Source of the DNA: Lachnospiraceae bacterium
Lineage (GTDB): Bacteria; Bacillota; Clostridia; Lachnospirales; Lachnospiraceae
Assembly: GCA_022794255.1 (NCBI GenBank)
Contig: JAAWEL010000053.1
Span: 1 to 42,739, forward strand
Length of the DNA stretch: 42,739 nt
Direction: 5' to 3'
Below, piece after piece: positions 32,304 through 41,894 of this stretch (the stretch's first letter is position 1; every line of letters begins with the position of its first letter). The notes under the pieces are model-generated. The model was not told the origin of the DNA. It made no database searches and worked only from the letters and a program-made list of their open reading frames with translations. The position numbers and the translations under genes were made by a program.

Positions 32304-35300
32304 ATGAAGCATTTCGCAAGGCTTTGGGGAAATATGCTGGCGAGGAAAACCTTGTCCATGGTGCTTTGCCTGACACTGGCCGTTACCTCTGGAGGAGTCT
32401 GTATTGCATCCACCACCAATTTGGTCCAGGAGACTAAGGCGGCGGAGGAAAATGACAGGAAGCCAGAAGGCGAAACAAAGGCAGCTGTGAGCCAGGAAAT
32501 GACAGAAGCCCCGTCCGAGACAGATAAGATGGAGGGGGAAGCCCTGAGGGATGATATAAATGGCATGGAAAACAGGGAGGAAGAACCGGAGGACACCCGG
32601 TGCATTCATGAGTTTTCAGCTCTCTGGGTGGGCTATGAGTGTAAACTGACAGACTACGTGGAAGGCTATGAGCCGGGGGATGAGGTGCGGATCTCTGCTT
32701 CCTTCAATAAGATAGTTACCAGCCAGATCGGATTGTACATAGATGGGGCATGGAATTCATTTCGGGGAGAGGGAAAAAAGCGAAACATTACTTTGGTGCC
32801 AGACAGTGATTATCTGAATATCCAGATTTCCGATATGAAAGGGGCGTCCAGTGTAAATCTGACGGAGATTTCCGTGGAGATTGTCCGCAAGGGTGAGGCG
32901 GATACAGGAAGCTATCTTCACAGGTTTACCGGGTTGTGGCAGGGCTTTGAGACAAAGTTCTCTGATTTCAATCCGGATTATGAGCCAGGAGATGAGATCC
33001 GGGTGACAGTGAATTTCAGCAAATACGTGTCCAGTCAGCTGGGCATGAATATCAGCGGACAGTGGAGCACCTTGACCGGGGAAGGGAAAGAGATTTCAAA
33101 AGAAGTGACACCGGACAATGATTATCTGAATATCCAGATCACAGATATGTGGGCCAACTACAAGGTGGGAGTTGTCTCCGTCAGTGTGGAGATTTTAAAG
33201 AAAGGTCCTGGTGGTTCCGGTTATGGCAGCGGAGGACGTCTGATGCCCACCCGGTATACAGAGCCGGGAGACTATCTTTTGTTCTCCGGGGAAGCTAACG
33301 GAAAGTATGAGACCAATGACGGATGGATTTTGGACTGTGCGGATACAGACTGGATCACATTGCGGTACTCCTGTGTGGAGGATCATGAGAACTGGGGGAT
33401 ATTAGGCTGGGGGGCCACGGTTGACGGAGAATGGGTTGACGGGCCAGGCTACAGTGCAGACAGCAAGGATTCTACAAAGGAAGTGACCCAGACCTTCAGT
33501 GTCAAATATCTGCGGCGGATGATGAAGATCACAGAGGAAAGCAATGTAAGCTATCTGAATCTGGGCTCTTACAGTGATGGTAAAATCCAGGAGCTGACAC
33601 TCCATGTGGGATCGGAGATTCCCAGGGAGAGATCTCTGTTTAAGGATGGAGATCCCAACCAGGCCTGGGTGTGCACCGATATTGAGCGGATACTGGATGC
33701 GCCGGATGACAAATATCTCTGTGTGCAGTATAGGTGCGCGATTTCAGATTTTAACGGATGGACCATTTTAAGCTGGGGAGCTTCTGTGGACGGGGAGTGG
33801 AGAAACGGTAAAAGCTATAAGGCTTCCTATAAGGAAGCCAACCGGGAACAGTTTTTCAGTATGCGGATGGATGCATTTCGCAGTATGCTTCATTTGAGTT
33901 GGGATGTGAAGGTGGATACCATTCAACTTCAGGCTTACAACAATGGACAGATCATGGATATCTGGATCAGTGATGAGAAGGTAACGGATCCGGGAGAGGA
34001 AAAGCGGGTAAGGCCAGACCAGGAGGGGAAATACCGTTCTTCCAATACAGACACCTATGTTGATAACATCAATCAGGAAGGAAAACGATATCCTCAGGAC
34101 ATTGATCTGGGGCCATGGGGATGGACGGCAGGAGATAATTCGCTGGATCATGAGCAGGATATTATTGACCAGATAAGTGAAGGCACTTACCTGGTGGTGG
34201 AGTATGAGGCGGATAAGGAAAATGTTCCCAATCTGCAGTTTACAGTCGTTGACGAGCGGTGTGAAAACGGGACAAAACAGCAGCAGGTGACACCTACTTA
34301 TATCGTAAATGGCCAGGCGCTTTTTGCCTATCGGGATATACAGAGCTTTTTGTCCAATTATTTGATCCCTCATGAGGTTAAAAGCCTGCAGATCAGCGCT
34401 CAGGATGGGGATATGTCCATCAAAGCTGTTCGGATCGTGAAAGACGACCGGCCTTTGGAAGATGAACCGATTGCAGTGCTGACCAAATCCTGGGGAACCT
34501 ATGGGACAGAGATCAGCCGGTGGCATTCTGATTATGAGGTAGGGGACACGGTGAAGGTAACAGTAACTTTTGATAAAAGCGCTCCGGGAACCATTGCCTT
34601 TACCATCGGCGGAGTGTGGGAAGCCAATGGCTATGCGGATTCTCAGACAATTATCCGCACAGGCAGACCGGATAATGACCATATGGATATTCAGATCGGG
34701 CAGATGCCGGATTACAAGAGCTATGTAAAAATCACGGATATCAAGGTTGAGATTCCGGGGAAAAAGAATTTTAATGAGTATGTGGCTGTGGAGGGAAAGC
34801 GCAGTGCAGGGATATTGGCGTCCACAATGAGGGAGGCTGCCACGGCAATCCTCAGTGATGATGAGATTGATCGCGGAATCCATACAACGATTGTGCTGGA
34901 AGAAAGCGCGCTGACAGAAGAAGAAAAAACTCAAGTGATGGGCCGGTTTGATGAGCCAGATTCCATCAGAATTGCAAAAGTGTCGGATGTACAGGTTTAC
35001 AAGGAAGCAGGCAAAGAGCGTATCCGGTTGTCTCAGACAGATGACCCGGTTCGCATCAAGGTTCCGGTGCCGAATGACCTGCGCAGATCTCAGTACGATT
35101 TTGCGGTGATGAGACTTCACAACGGGGAATGGACATTTTTGGAGGATTTGGACGGAAACACCGACACAGTCACCTTTGCCAGTGATAAATTCTCCAAGTT
35201 TGTCATGATTTATGGAGAGCCGGGGGCTTTTGATCAGCAAAGCGGCGCGCTTAAAGTGTTCCGGGGAGAGTGGAGCGGTTGGGAAACCAGCTTTAGCACT

Positions 35301-38300
35301 TATAATAAAAAGTATCAGGCAGGAAAGGAGACAAAGGTTACATTGACCTTTGATAAAGAGGTAGGGGCCTATATGGATTATCACAATCCGGATTGGACCA
35401 GGACTCCGGGAGATGGAGAGGAGGTTTGGATTGGAAAGACCTTTACAAGGACAATCAAGCCCAGTGACGACAGTCTGACAATTGGTATTGCTAACTTAAA
35501 TGGCAATAGCACGGTAAAGCTTCTCCATGTGAAGGTGGAGCAGGATTCAGAGAAGATCACCTCTTTTACTGCAGCGGATGAGAGATTTGTTACCAGCTTC
35601 AGCGCTTTTTATGAGAAGTTTGTCAAGGGAAATCCGGTGACATTGAAGCTGACTTTTGACAAAGCGGTGGTGGGAAGTGTAGGGTATTACAAGGATGGTA
35701 CCGGAGAGGAGGTTGTGGAATCTGGCAGCGGAGCAAGCATGACCTTTACACAAACCTTTGCCCCTGGTGATGATGTGCTGAATCTATGGATAACCGATAT
35801 GAATGGAAATTCGTCTGTAAATTTACTGGATATTGAGATTGTGCAAAATGTGACCCCGCTTTACATTTTTAGGCATTGCTGGGGGGTAGAAGGCGATCAA
35901 TATTCAGGAAATATCGCAGATCTTTGTAATGACTATGAGCCTGGGGATAAGGTGGAAATCACAGCAGTGCTTGATAAATCCTCTCAGGTGAAAATGAATG
36001 TGGATTCAGGTGGTGCGGATAAGGAGATCCTGGCAACCGGAGTCCGGATAAGTCTTATGGCTGTGTCAGAGGACGGCGGTTTCTGTATTCAGGCAGGAGA
36101 CGACAGCAAGCTTCCCCTGGGGCTTTTGGATGTGTCTGTGAAGATTGTGGAGAAAGCGCCGGAGGAGGAAGCATTGTTCTCCTTTACAAAGGCCTGGGGA
36201 GGAGATCCCCAAAATGAATATGTTTCCACATTTTCTCAGCACATGAAGGATGGGGCGGAATTTAAAACCAATACAGCCACTACCTTAAAGCTGACCTTTG
36301 ACGAGACTGTGGGAGCAAAATTACAGAATTACGGAGGAGATGGTGTCGAAGAAGAAGGGAATAATAAGATGGTACAGTTTGAGATCATTCCAACCACAGA
36401 TCATTTTATGGTTCAGGTGACAAGTATCCCGTCAAAAGGTAAGGTGAATTTAAAATCTGTGGAGGTGATCCAGGAAGAGGTAAGCGGAGATTTTGTTTAT
36501 AAGTATACAAAGCTCTGGGAGGGACTTCCTGAGGAACTGAGAAATAAATATATGGAAAATATTGAGCCTGAGAAGGAGGCTGCGGTAAAGCTGACCTTTG
36601 ATAAGGCAGTAAAAGCAGAGATCCGATACAATGGTTCGGACGGATATCACAGTATAAGGAATGATTCACCGGCTCTGGTCATAGAAGAAAAAATAACGCC
36701 ATGGGATAATTACTTTGATGTTGTCCTGGCAGAAGGAGAGGTTCCCGCATATCTTCTTACCATGGAGGTAAGCCAGGATCCTCTGCCGGAAACCGTGGAG
36801 CATGAGTTCACAGGAGCGTGGGCAGGCTATGAAACCACCTTCAGTAAATATAATCCGGACTTTGTGCTGGGACGTGAGACAACGGTAGTATTGACTTTTG
36901 ATCAGGAGGTAAATAAGGCCCAGGTGGCATGTAAAACGATCACTACGGGCTGGGCCACCACCGCAGGTGCAGGGAAAACCGTTACTTTATCAATGACTCC
37001 CAATCAGGACTATATGAATGTTCAGATTACAGATATGCAAGGGCAGACTTCCATAAAATTGATTTCAATTGAAGTAAAGCAGGACGCATCCGAGTCAGAG
37101 CATGAGTTTACAAGTGCATGGGATGGCTATGAGACTTCTTTTGTCAAGTACAATTCAAACTATGTGCCAAACAGCAAAACAACGGTTGTGCTGACCTTTG
37201 ATCAGGAGGTAAAAGCGCAGGCAGGATATCATACGAGTGCAGACAGTGGCTGGACTTCAAAGGAAGGAGAAGGAAAGACTATGAGCTTGGATCTGGATAA
37301 CCCTGCACCGCCGGATGACTATCTGAACATTCAGATTACAGATATGAAGGGAAATGAAAGGATAAACCTGCTTTCGGTTGTGGTAATACAGGATTTCCCA
37401 GAGGAGTCTGCAGCATCATTTTTCCTGGATGAGATGATTCTGTCAGAGGATTTTGTCCATATGTTTACAGAACCTGACACGATTGTTCTGGAGTTGTCCG
37501 ACTACTATGACGAGTATGAACCCGGGCAGGGGGTGGAAGTGGAGATGCGCTTATTCTCTGACGGAAACTTCTTTGTAAAAGTAGAGGACGCAGATTTTGT
37601 CACAGCGACTGCCTCCAATGCTGCGCCGTCAGAGGAGATACCATCTGTGGAGGAAGGGGGAAAGGCTGAGGAGTTTGACGCAGAACCTGCAGTGGCTACC
37701 AAATCGGATGCAAAGCCGGCAAAGTCAAAGACAAAAGCTGGGGAGAATGTGAATAGTGACAGTGGGACATTGACGGATATGCCAGAAACGGCCACGGACT
37801 CTAATGCAGAGGCAGAGAAGGCAACCATGTCTAATGGAACCTTGGACATTACAGTCAGACCAGCCAGCAATACAAAGACCAGCAAAACTCTCGTCTATGA
37901 GAACGATGAGGATGGAACCCTTACTGTCTGGTGGTCTGGCAATCCTCAGTCAGGATCCATTGCAGTGACGATTGTGGAGATGGATGGAACACAGGTCAAT
38001 ATTGACACGGTAGAAGTGGAAGAAAAGGAAAATGCGGTGTCTGTGAAAACAGGCGTTATGTCAGCCACAAAGAAGCTGTCTGCAGAGCTTTGTCCGAGCC
38101 AGGAAGCGGACTTTCAGGGGAATGAGATATCCCTGGAACAAGAGCCGGCAAAGAAGGAGGAGGATTTGGCAGACGTTTGGGATGGGGACAATTCCCAGGA
38201 TCCGGAAATGCCGGATGGAAAGTCAGAGGAACCAAACGAGACTCTGGAAGAAGAGCCAGAGAAAGATGTATATGACATTTTGCAGGAACAGGAAATGGCG

Positions 38301-38345
38301 ATTTTGAGTGAAGCAGATTACTCAGAGCGGGAAATAGAAGATTGA
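32304..38345 (+). CDS. Giant secreted repeat protein (2013 aa), probable multivalent glycan-binding protein
   Basis: AGGAGG precedes the ATG by 10 bases. After a signal peptide (~1-46) and an acidic linker, the chain is a series of ~95-residue beta modules with the pattern (aromatic)-x-Trp-x-Gly-(Tyr/Phe)-Glu-Thr-x-(Phe)-Ser, then Tyr-x-Pro-Gly, then TVxLTFDxxV, then DYxNIQITDM and a closing IxVxxD. About a dozen copies are seen, the clearest at residues ~102-195, ~205-300 and near 1498-1695. Three variant modules (~310-700) have GWGATVDGEW-like cores. A ZU5-like segment lies near 830-970. A Ser/Thr/Ala/Lys-rich linker (~1780-1850) and an acidic tail end it; no LPxTG, SLH or membrane anchor is visible. 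Next to a mannanase it is likely a carbohydrate-binding or scaffold protein, which is inferred. Confidence 0.8.
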   Translation: MKHFARLWGNMLARKTLSMVLCLTLAVTSGGVCIASTTNLVQETKAAEENDRKPEGETKAAVSQEMTEAPSETDKMEGEALRDDINGMENREEEPEDTRCIHEFSALWVGYECKLTDYVEGYEPGDEVRISASFNKIVTSQIGLYIDGAWNSFRGEGKKRNITLVPDSDYLNIQISDMKGASSVNLTEISVEIVRKGEADTGSYLHRFTGLWQGFETKFSDFNPDYEPGDEIRVTVNFSKYVSSQLGMNISGQWSTLTGEGKEISKEVTPDNDYLNIQITDMWANYKVGVVSVSVEILKKGPGGSGYGSGGRLMPTRYTEPGDYLLFSGEANGKYETNDGWILDCADTDWITLRYSCVEDHENWGILGWGATVDGEWVDGPGYSADSKDSTKEVTQTFSVKYLRRMMKITEESNVSYLNLGSYSDGKIQELTLHVGSEIPRERSLFKDGDPNQAWVCTDIERILDAPDDKYLCVQYRCAISDFNGWTILSWGASVDGEWRNGKSYKASYKEANREQFFSMRMDAFRSMLHLSWDVKVDTIQLQAYNNGQIMDIWISDEKVTDPGEEKRVRPDQEGKYRSSNTDTYVDNINQEGKRYPQDIDLGPWGWTAGDNSLDHEQDIIDQISEGTYLVVEYEADKENVPNLQFTVVDERCENGTKQQQVTPTYIVNGQALFAYRDIQSFLSNYLIPHEVKSLQISAQDGDMSIKAVRIVKDDRPLEDEPIAVLTKSWGTYGTEISRWHSDYEVGDTVKVTVTFDKSAPGTIAFTIGGVWEANGYADSQTIIRTGRPDNDHMDIQIGQMPDYKSYVKITDIKVEIPGKKNFNEYVAVEGKRSAGILASTMREAATAILSDDEIDRGIHTTIVLEESALTEEEKTQVMGRFDEPDSIRIAKVSDVQVYKEAGKERIRLSQTDDPVRIKVPVPNDLRRSQYDFAVMRLHNGEWTFLEDLDGNTDTVTFASDKFSKFVMIYGEPGAFDQQSGALKVFRGEWSGWETSFSTYNKKYQAGKETKVTLTFDKEVGAYMDYHNPDWTRTPGDGEEVWIGKTFTRTIKPSDDSLTIGIANLNGNSTVKLLHVKVEQDSEKITSFTAADERFVTSFSAFYEKFVKGNPVTLKLTFDKAVVGSVGYYKDGTGEEVVESGSGASMTFTQTFAPGDDVLNLWITDMNGNSSVNLLDIEIVQNVTPLYIFRHCWGVEGDQYSGNIADLCNDYEPGDKVEITAVLDKSSQVKMNVDSGGADKEILATGVRISLMAVSEDGGFCIQAGDDSKLPLGLLDVSVKIVEKAPEEEALFSFTKAWGGDPQNEYVSTFSQHMKDGAEFKTNTATTLKLTFDETVGAKLQNYGGDGVEEEGNNKMVQFEIIPTTDHFMVQVTSIPSKGKVNLKSVEVIQEEVSGDFVYKYTKLWEGLPEELRNKYMENIEPEKEAAVKLTFDKAVKAEIRYNGSDGYHSIRNDSPALVIEEKITPWDNYFDVVLAEGEVPAYLLTMEVSQDPLPETVEHEFTGAWAGYETTFSKYNPDFVLGRETTVVLTFDQEVNKAQVACKTITTGWATTAGAGKTVTLSMTPNQDYMNVQITDMQGQTSIKLISIEVKQDASESEHEFTSAWDGYETSFVKYNSNYVPNSKTTVVLTFDQEVKAQAGYHTSADSGWTSKEGEGKTMSLDLDNPAPPDDYLNIQITDMKGNERINLLSVVVIQDFPEESAASFFLDEMILSEDFVHMFTEPDTIVLELSDYYDEYEPGQGVEVEMRLFSDGNFFVKVEDADFVTATASNAAPSEEIPSVEEGGKAEEFDAEPAVATKSDAKPAKSKTKAGENVNSDSGTLTDMPETATDSNAEAEKATMSNGTLDITVRPASNTKTSKTLVYENDEDGTLTVWWSGNPQSGSIAVTIVEMDGTQVNIDTVEVEEKENAVSVKTGVMSATKKLSAELCPSQEADFQGNEISLEQEPAKKEEDLADVWDGDNSQDPEMPDGKSEEPNETLEEEPEKDVYDILQEQEMAILSEADYSEREIED
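32607..37395 (+). repeat. Region of ~95-residue beta-module repeats within the giant secreted protein
   Basis: The modules recur at roughly 285-300 bp spacing. The last two complete copies (from about 36798 and 37098) are the most alike, with matching GYETxFxKYN and TTVVLTFDQEV segments. The first two (from about 32607 and 32919) share DYLNIQI. Copies in the middle are diverged and interrupted by a different domain (about 34785-35220). Confidence 0.75.
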
Positions 38346-38366
38346 ATCTGATCTGTTCAGGTCAAG

Positions 38367-38400
38367 ATCAGGGGAGTTTGCAAAAGCGGACTCCCCTGAT
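38367..38400 (+). terminator. Intrinsic terminator of the mannan locus
   Basis: ATCAGGGGAGT (38367-38377) pairs perfectly with ACTCCCCTGAT (38390-38400) around a 12-base loop, 22 bases after the stop of the giant protein. The T-tail (GCTTGTT) is modest. Confidence 0.7.
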
Positions 38401-38501
38401 GCTTGTTATCTCCATGACAGCATATGCTTTTGAGAGAAGAAAATCAGGAAGGGAAAGGAAATAGCCAAGAAAAATTTGGAAGATTCATTTCAGAATAGGG
38501 G

Positions 38502-38530
38502 TTGAAATGAAAATAGTGACTTGATACAAT
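38502..38530 (+). promoter_or_regulatory. Probable sigma-A promoter of the Hsp90 operon
   Basis: TTGAAA (38502-38507), 17 bases, TACAAT (38525-38530), with an extended -10 TG one base upstream. No CIRCE-type inverted repeat is seen nearby, so heat-shock repressor HrcA control is not evident. The leader to the coding start is about 105 bases. Confidence 0.65.
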
Positions 38531-38640
38531 AAGACAAAAGCAGCAGAAAAACTTTTATGGAAAAATGACAGAACAGGGGAGGAAAACAGCAAAAAGCATA
38601 AATGCAGGAAGGAGTGACAAATACGTGAGGGAGTATGGCT

Positions 38641-40527
38641 ATGGGAAAGGAAAATGAGGGGATTGTAAAGGGCAGTAAGGAGGATTACAGCTTCCAGGTG
38701 GATTTAAAGGGAATCATCCGCCTGCTCAGTGAGAATTTGTATTCCAGCGGGGATGTGTTTCTGCGGGAGCTTTTGCAAAATGCGGTGGATGCCATTGAAG
38801 CCAGGCGGGTGGAGGAGCCAGGGTTTGCTGATGGCAGAATCCGGATCCGGTATCAGCAGATGGGGAACCGCCAGGCGAGGCTGGTGTTTTCAGACAATGG
38901 GATTGGGCTTACCAGAGAGGAGATCCATACGTTTTTGTCAGTGATCGGCCAGTCCTCCAAGAGGGGGGAGATGAGGCGGGGAAGCTTTATTGGACAGTTT
39001 GGTATCGGGCTGCTGTCCTGTTTTCTGGTGGCGGATGAGATTGTGGTGAGAAGCCGTTCGGTTCATGAGATACAGACTTACCGGTGGCTGGGGCGCAGTG
39101 ACGGGACTTATCAGGTGACGGTGGAGCCAAAAAAAGAAGAACGCCATGAGACAGGGGAAGGAGAGCGTGGAAGAGCAAAGTGTTATGAGGGAGAGGGAGG
39201 AGAATCAGGGACTGAGGTGACTCTGGTGCTGAAAGAAAGGATGGCATGTCAGTACCGTGAAGAAAAGGTAATCAGCCTTTTGAGGGAGTATGGTTTTCTG
39301 ATTCAGATTCCGGTGGAGTTTGAGGGGGCAGGCGGAGTCCGGAGGGTGAATGACGGGTTTATTCCCTGGCGGCAGTCCTTTTGCAGCAATGAGGAGATTT
39401 TGCGGTTTGGGGAGCAGATGTTTGGAGAGGAATTTTTCGGCGTGGTTCCTATTTCCGGAGAGGGGCTCAAAGGGTATGCGTTTATTTCCCAGAGACAGAC
39501 CAGTGCGGCGGCAGAGGGAAGGCATAAAATTTTTCTCAAGGACATGCTGATTACGGAGGAGGGGAAGGAGCTGATCCCCAAATGGGCATTTTTTACCAGA
39601 TGTATTCTGAATGCTGAGAATCTGACTCCCATGGCGTCCCGGGAGGGATTTGTGTCAGATCACCAGCTGACCAGAGCCAGAAATGAGATTGAGAAATGTA
39701 TTTTTGATTATTTCGTGGCCCTTTCCCAGTATGATGTGAATAAGCTCAAGCAGCTTACCAGTATACATAATGTGGCAGTCAAATCCCTGGCAGTGGAAAA
39801 TGAGCAGATCTATAAGCTGCTTTTCCCCTTTTTAACCTTTTTTACAAATAAGGGCAGGCTGACAGGGTTTCAGGTGGTGGAGGCGGCAAAAAGGCGACCT
39901 GTGTATTACTGTACAGAGCTGGATGATTACCGGAGGGCCTGCCCGCTGGTGGGAAATGGGGTATTGATTAATGCCGGATATATTTATGACACAAGGCTTT
40001 TGCAGTTTTTGAAGCGTTATCAGCGGGGAATCCAGGTGGAAATGTTTGACGAGGCTTCCTACGGAGCGCTTTTGGAAGAGCCCACACCGTCTGTGAGGAA
40101 GGAGATGGAGGCGCTTATGGCAAGAGCAGGGCGTGTATTGGGAGCTTTTCAATGCGGGGCGGTATTAAAGCAGTTTGAACCGGCAGAGGTGCCAGCCTTA
40201 TATGTGCCAGGAGGGGAAGGCTTTCTGACCAATGCCCTGGGAGAGAGAAGCTTTTCCGGGTTTTTGGAGGGCTTTGACCTTGGGGAGACCGGGATGATGG
40301 GAGATTTTGAATGTAAGTGTGGGACGAGGCTGTACTTAAACGGAAAAAATTCTCTGATTCGGCGGCTGGCGGCTGTGAAGGATGAGGAGTTGACGGCAAG
40401 TATGGTGCAGGTGTTGTATGTCCATGCCATGCTGACAGGGCATTATACTTTGAAGGAGAAGGAGACTGAGGTTTTGAATGCAGGATTGATTCGGCTGATG
40501 GAGTTTGGACTGGGAGGGAATGGATGA
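38641..40527 (+). CDS. Divergent Hsp90-family ATPase chaperone
   Basis: The protein is 628 residues from the ATG at 38641 (GAGGGAG 7 bases upstream); an ATG at 38635 is too close to that site. The GHKL ATPase domain is complete: Glu43 and Asn47 in LRELLQNAVDAI, Asp85 in FSDNGIGL, and the lid/loop GQFGIGLLS (118-126). The middle domain contains a TRCILNAENLTPMASREG-type segment, matching the conserved Arg loop of Hsp90. Total length equals classical HtpG, but the ATPase domain has an acidic insertion (~165-190), and identity to the E. coli form looks low. No C-terminal MEEVD is present. The next gene overlaps by 4 bases and may encode a dedicated partner. The protein should act in the cytoplasm. 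Confidence 0.87.
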   Translation: MGKENEGIVKGSKEDYSFQVDLKGIIRLLSENLYSSGDVFLRELLQNAVDAIEARRVEEPGFADGRIRIRYQQMGNRQARLVFSDNGIGLTREEIHTFLSVIGQSSKRGEMRRGSFIGQFGIGLLSCFLVADEIVVRSRSVHEIQTYRWLGRSDGTYQVTVEPKKEERHETGEGERGRAKCYEGEGGESGTEVTLVLKERMACQYREEKVISLLREYGFLIQIPVEFEGAGGVRRVNDGFIPWRQSFCSNEEILRFGEQMFGEEFFGVVPISGEGLKGYAFISQRQTSAAAEGRHKIFLKDMLITEEGKELIPKWAFFTRCILNAENLTPMASREGFVSDHQLTRARNEIEKCIFDYFVALSQYDVNKLKQLTSIHNVAVKSLAVENEQIYKLLFPFLTFFTNKGRLTGFQVVEAAKRRPVYYCTELDDYRRACPLVGNGVLINAGYIYDTRLLQFLKRYQRGIQVEMFDEASYGALLEEPTPSVRKEMEALMARAGRVLGAFQCGAVLKQFEPAEVPALYVPGGEGFLTNALGERSFSGFLEGFDLGETGMMGDFECKCGTRLYLNGKNSLIRRLAAVKDEELTASMVQVLYVHAMLTGHYTLKEKETEVLNAGLIRLMEFGLGGNG

Positions 40528-41726
40528 TTCTGGGCGATCTAAAGAGAAACCATGTGGCGGACGACAAGCTGTGGGAGCTGGTGGAGAGGGCCAATCAACT
40601 GACTACAGGAAGCTATGGAAGCTGGGATGAGAATGGGCCGGTTCTGGTGCCATTGATGGAGCGGATTCTGGCTCATGCCAAGGAGAAGGAAGACTGGCTG
40701 GTATATTTTTTTGATATGTCCAGGCTTTTCTGGCTGGTTCGCCGAAGCGGGGTGAACGACCTTCGCCGGGCGTTTCAGCTTGCCGAGCTTTTCCATCGGG
40801 ATAATGCTCTCCATGTGGGGGAGCAGGCAGGAAGTTCAGCCCAGGAATGGCGGGTTCAGGTCACGGCGCAGATTCTGGGATTTTATCTGGGATATCCTCA
40901 GATTGATGATGGGAAGATCCAGCACATGCTGGACATTTTCCGGGAGTTTCATGAGAGATATGGGAGTGAGTGGAACAACGGGGACTACCAGAAGGTGATG
41001 AGTCTGGCAAAGCTGAACCGGGATAAGGAGCTGGCAAAAGAAGCGAAAAGGAAGCTGGAGCGGGGGGATTATGAGAACTGGTGTTACGTCTGCTATTATG
41101 GGCTGCAGATGATCGGATATTACGTGCTGTGTGAGGACCCGGAAGGGGTTGAGGAGATGATTGGAAGGCTCTGTGAGCGGGTGATTCCGGTAAAGTATCG
41201 CTGGTGTTATAACCTGTGTGAGTCGGCAAAGGAGGAGGAGCTGGTATATGAGGCTCTTCTGGATTGTTTAAAGATCGGGCGCAGCCGGATGTTTGCCCGG
41301 TTTTTTGCCAGATGGCAACACCTGTATGAGACATCAGAGGCGGGTGGGACAAATGTTACCCACAGGGTGCTTTTTCATTCTCTGGCCGGGGATTGGTCTG
41401 ACCTAAAGGAACGGCTTCGCCTGGCAGAAAAGGACGACCAGGACAAAAGGGAGGGAAAGGAGACGCCTCTGGATTGCCTGTACTGGTCTCTTTGCTGGTA
41501 TTGTTATTTCCAGATGCTTGAAAGGCAGGGAACAGGAACTGTATGGATGAAGCTGGGAGAGGATGAGAGCAGGGAGTGGACTTGTTTGGAGGTGACTGCT
41601 TACTTTGAGAAGCAGGCGGATTTGCTGGGAGAGCAGATGGACCAGGCAAGGAAACGGTTTGAATATGACAGAGTGAAAAGGACCTATGAGGAGTGTTTTT
41701 TAGGTGTACAGCGGGACAGGGGATAA
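40524..41726 (+). CDS. Helical-repeat protein coupled to Hsp90 (unknown, possible co-chaperone or client)
   Basis: This 400-residue protein has an ATG that overlaps the Hsp90 stop by 4 bases (ATGA), so translation is coupled. It is nearly all helical, rich in Trp, Tyr and Arg, with repeated helix pairs such as WLVYFFDMSRLFWLVRRSG, NWCYVCYYGLQMIGYYVL and LDCLYWSLCWYCYFQML, suggesting a TPR- or HEAT-like solenoid. I recognise no family and see no catalytic motif, signal peptide or membrane segment. Eukaryotic Hsp90 works with TPR co-chaperones; a bacterial Hsp90 with a fixed helical partner would be an analogous arrangement, but the Hsp90 here has no MEEVD tail, so binding would differ. The function is inferred from coupling only. 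Confidence 0.7.
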   Translation: MILGDLKRNHVADDKLWELVERANQLTTGSYGSWDENGPVLVPLMERILAHAKEKEDWLVYFFDMSRLFWLVRRSGVNDLRRAFQLAELFHRDNALHVGEQAGSSAQEWRVQVTAQILGFYLGYPQIDDGKIQHMLDIFREFHERYGSEWNNGDYQKVMSLAKLNRDKELAKEAKRKLERGDYENWCYVCYYGLQMIGYYVLCEDPEGVEEMIGRLCERVIPVKYRWCYNLCESAKEEELVYEALLDCLKIGRSRMFARFFARWQHLYETSEAGGTNVTHRVLFHSLAGDWSDLKERLRLAEKDDQDKREGKETPLDCLYWSLCWYCYFQMLERQGTGTVWMKLGEDESREWTCLEVTAYFEKQADLLGEQMDQARKRFEYDRVKRTYEECFLGVQRDRG

Positions 41727-41746
41727 TCCTTGGCCTGCTGTTTTTT
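41708..41746 (+). terminator. Intrinsic terminator overlapping the stop of the Hsp90 partner gene
   Basis: ACAGCGGG (41708-41715) pairs with CCTGCTGT (41734-41741) with one mismatch, and TTTTTT follows (41741-41746). The left arm lies inside the coding sequence. Confidence 0.7.
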
Positions 41747-41880
41747 GATGAATTATTTTTAAATGGTTTACAGGATCAGGTATTCAAAGGGACAAAGAAT
41801 CCTTCTTGGGATTCCTGACTCTGCCTTTTTGTGGGTAGCCCTTTGTCCATTGAGGATAAAGGAATTTTAGTAATTGGCTA

Positions 41881-41894
41881 TGAAAGCGGTATCG
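41881..41894 (+). promoter_or_regulatory. cre-like site (catabolite repression)
   Basis: TGAAAGCGGTATCG matches the CcpA consensus TGWAANCGNTNWCA at all but the last position. It lies about 430 bases before the alpha-galactosidase start, farther than usual. Confidence 0.4.

Noticed and set aside
33768..35384. A 538-residue antisense open frame inside the giant secreted protein gene
   Set aside because: It mirrors the well-supported + strand repeat protein, has no ribosome binding site and its composition fits an antisense shadow. The same holds for the antisense frames at 10270-11100 and 15934-16770.
32304..38345. A sortase (LPxTG) or S-layer (SLH) anchor on the 2013-residue protein
   Set aside because: The C-terminus is acidic and has no LPxTG, no hydrophobic helix with basic tail and no SLH repeats.
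38346..38640. HrcA/CIRCE heat-shock control of the Hsp90 gene
   Set aside because: No GCACTC-N9-GAGTGC-like inverted repeat is seen between the terminator and the start codon.
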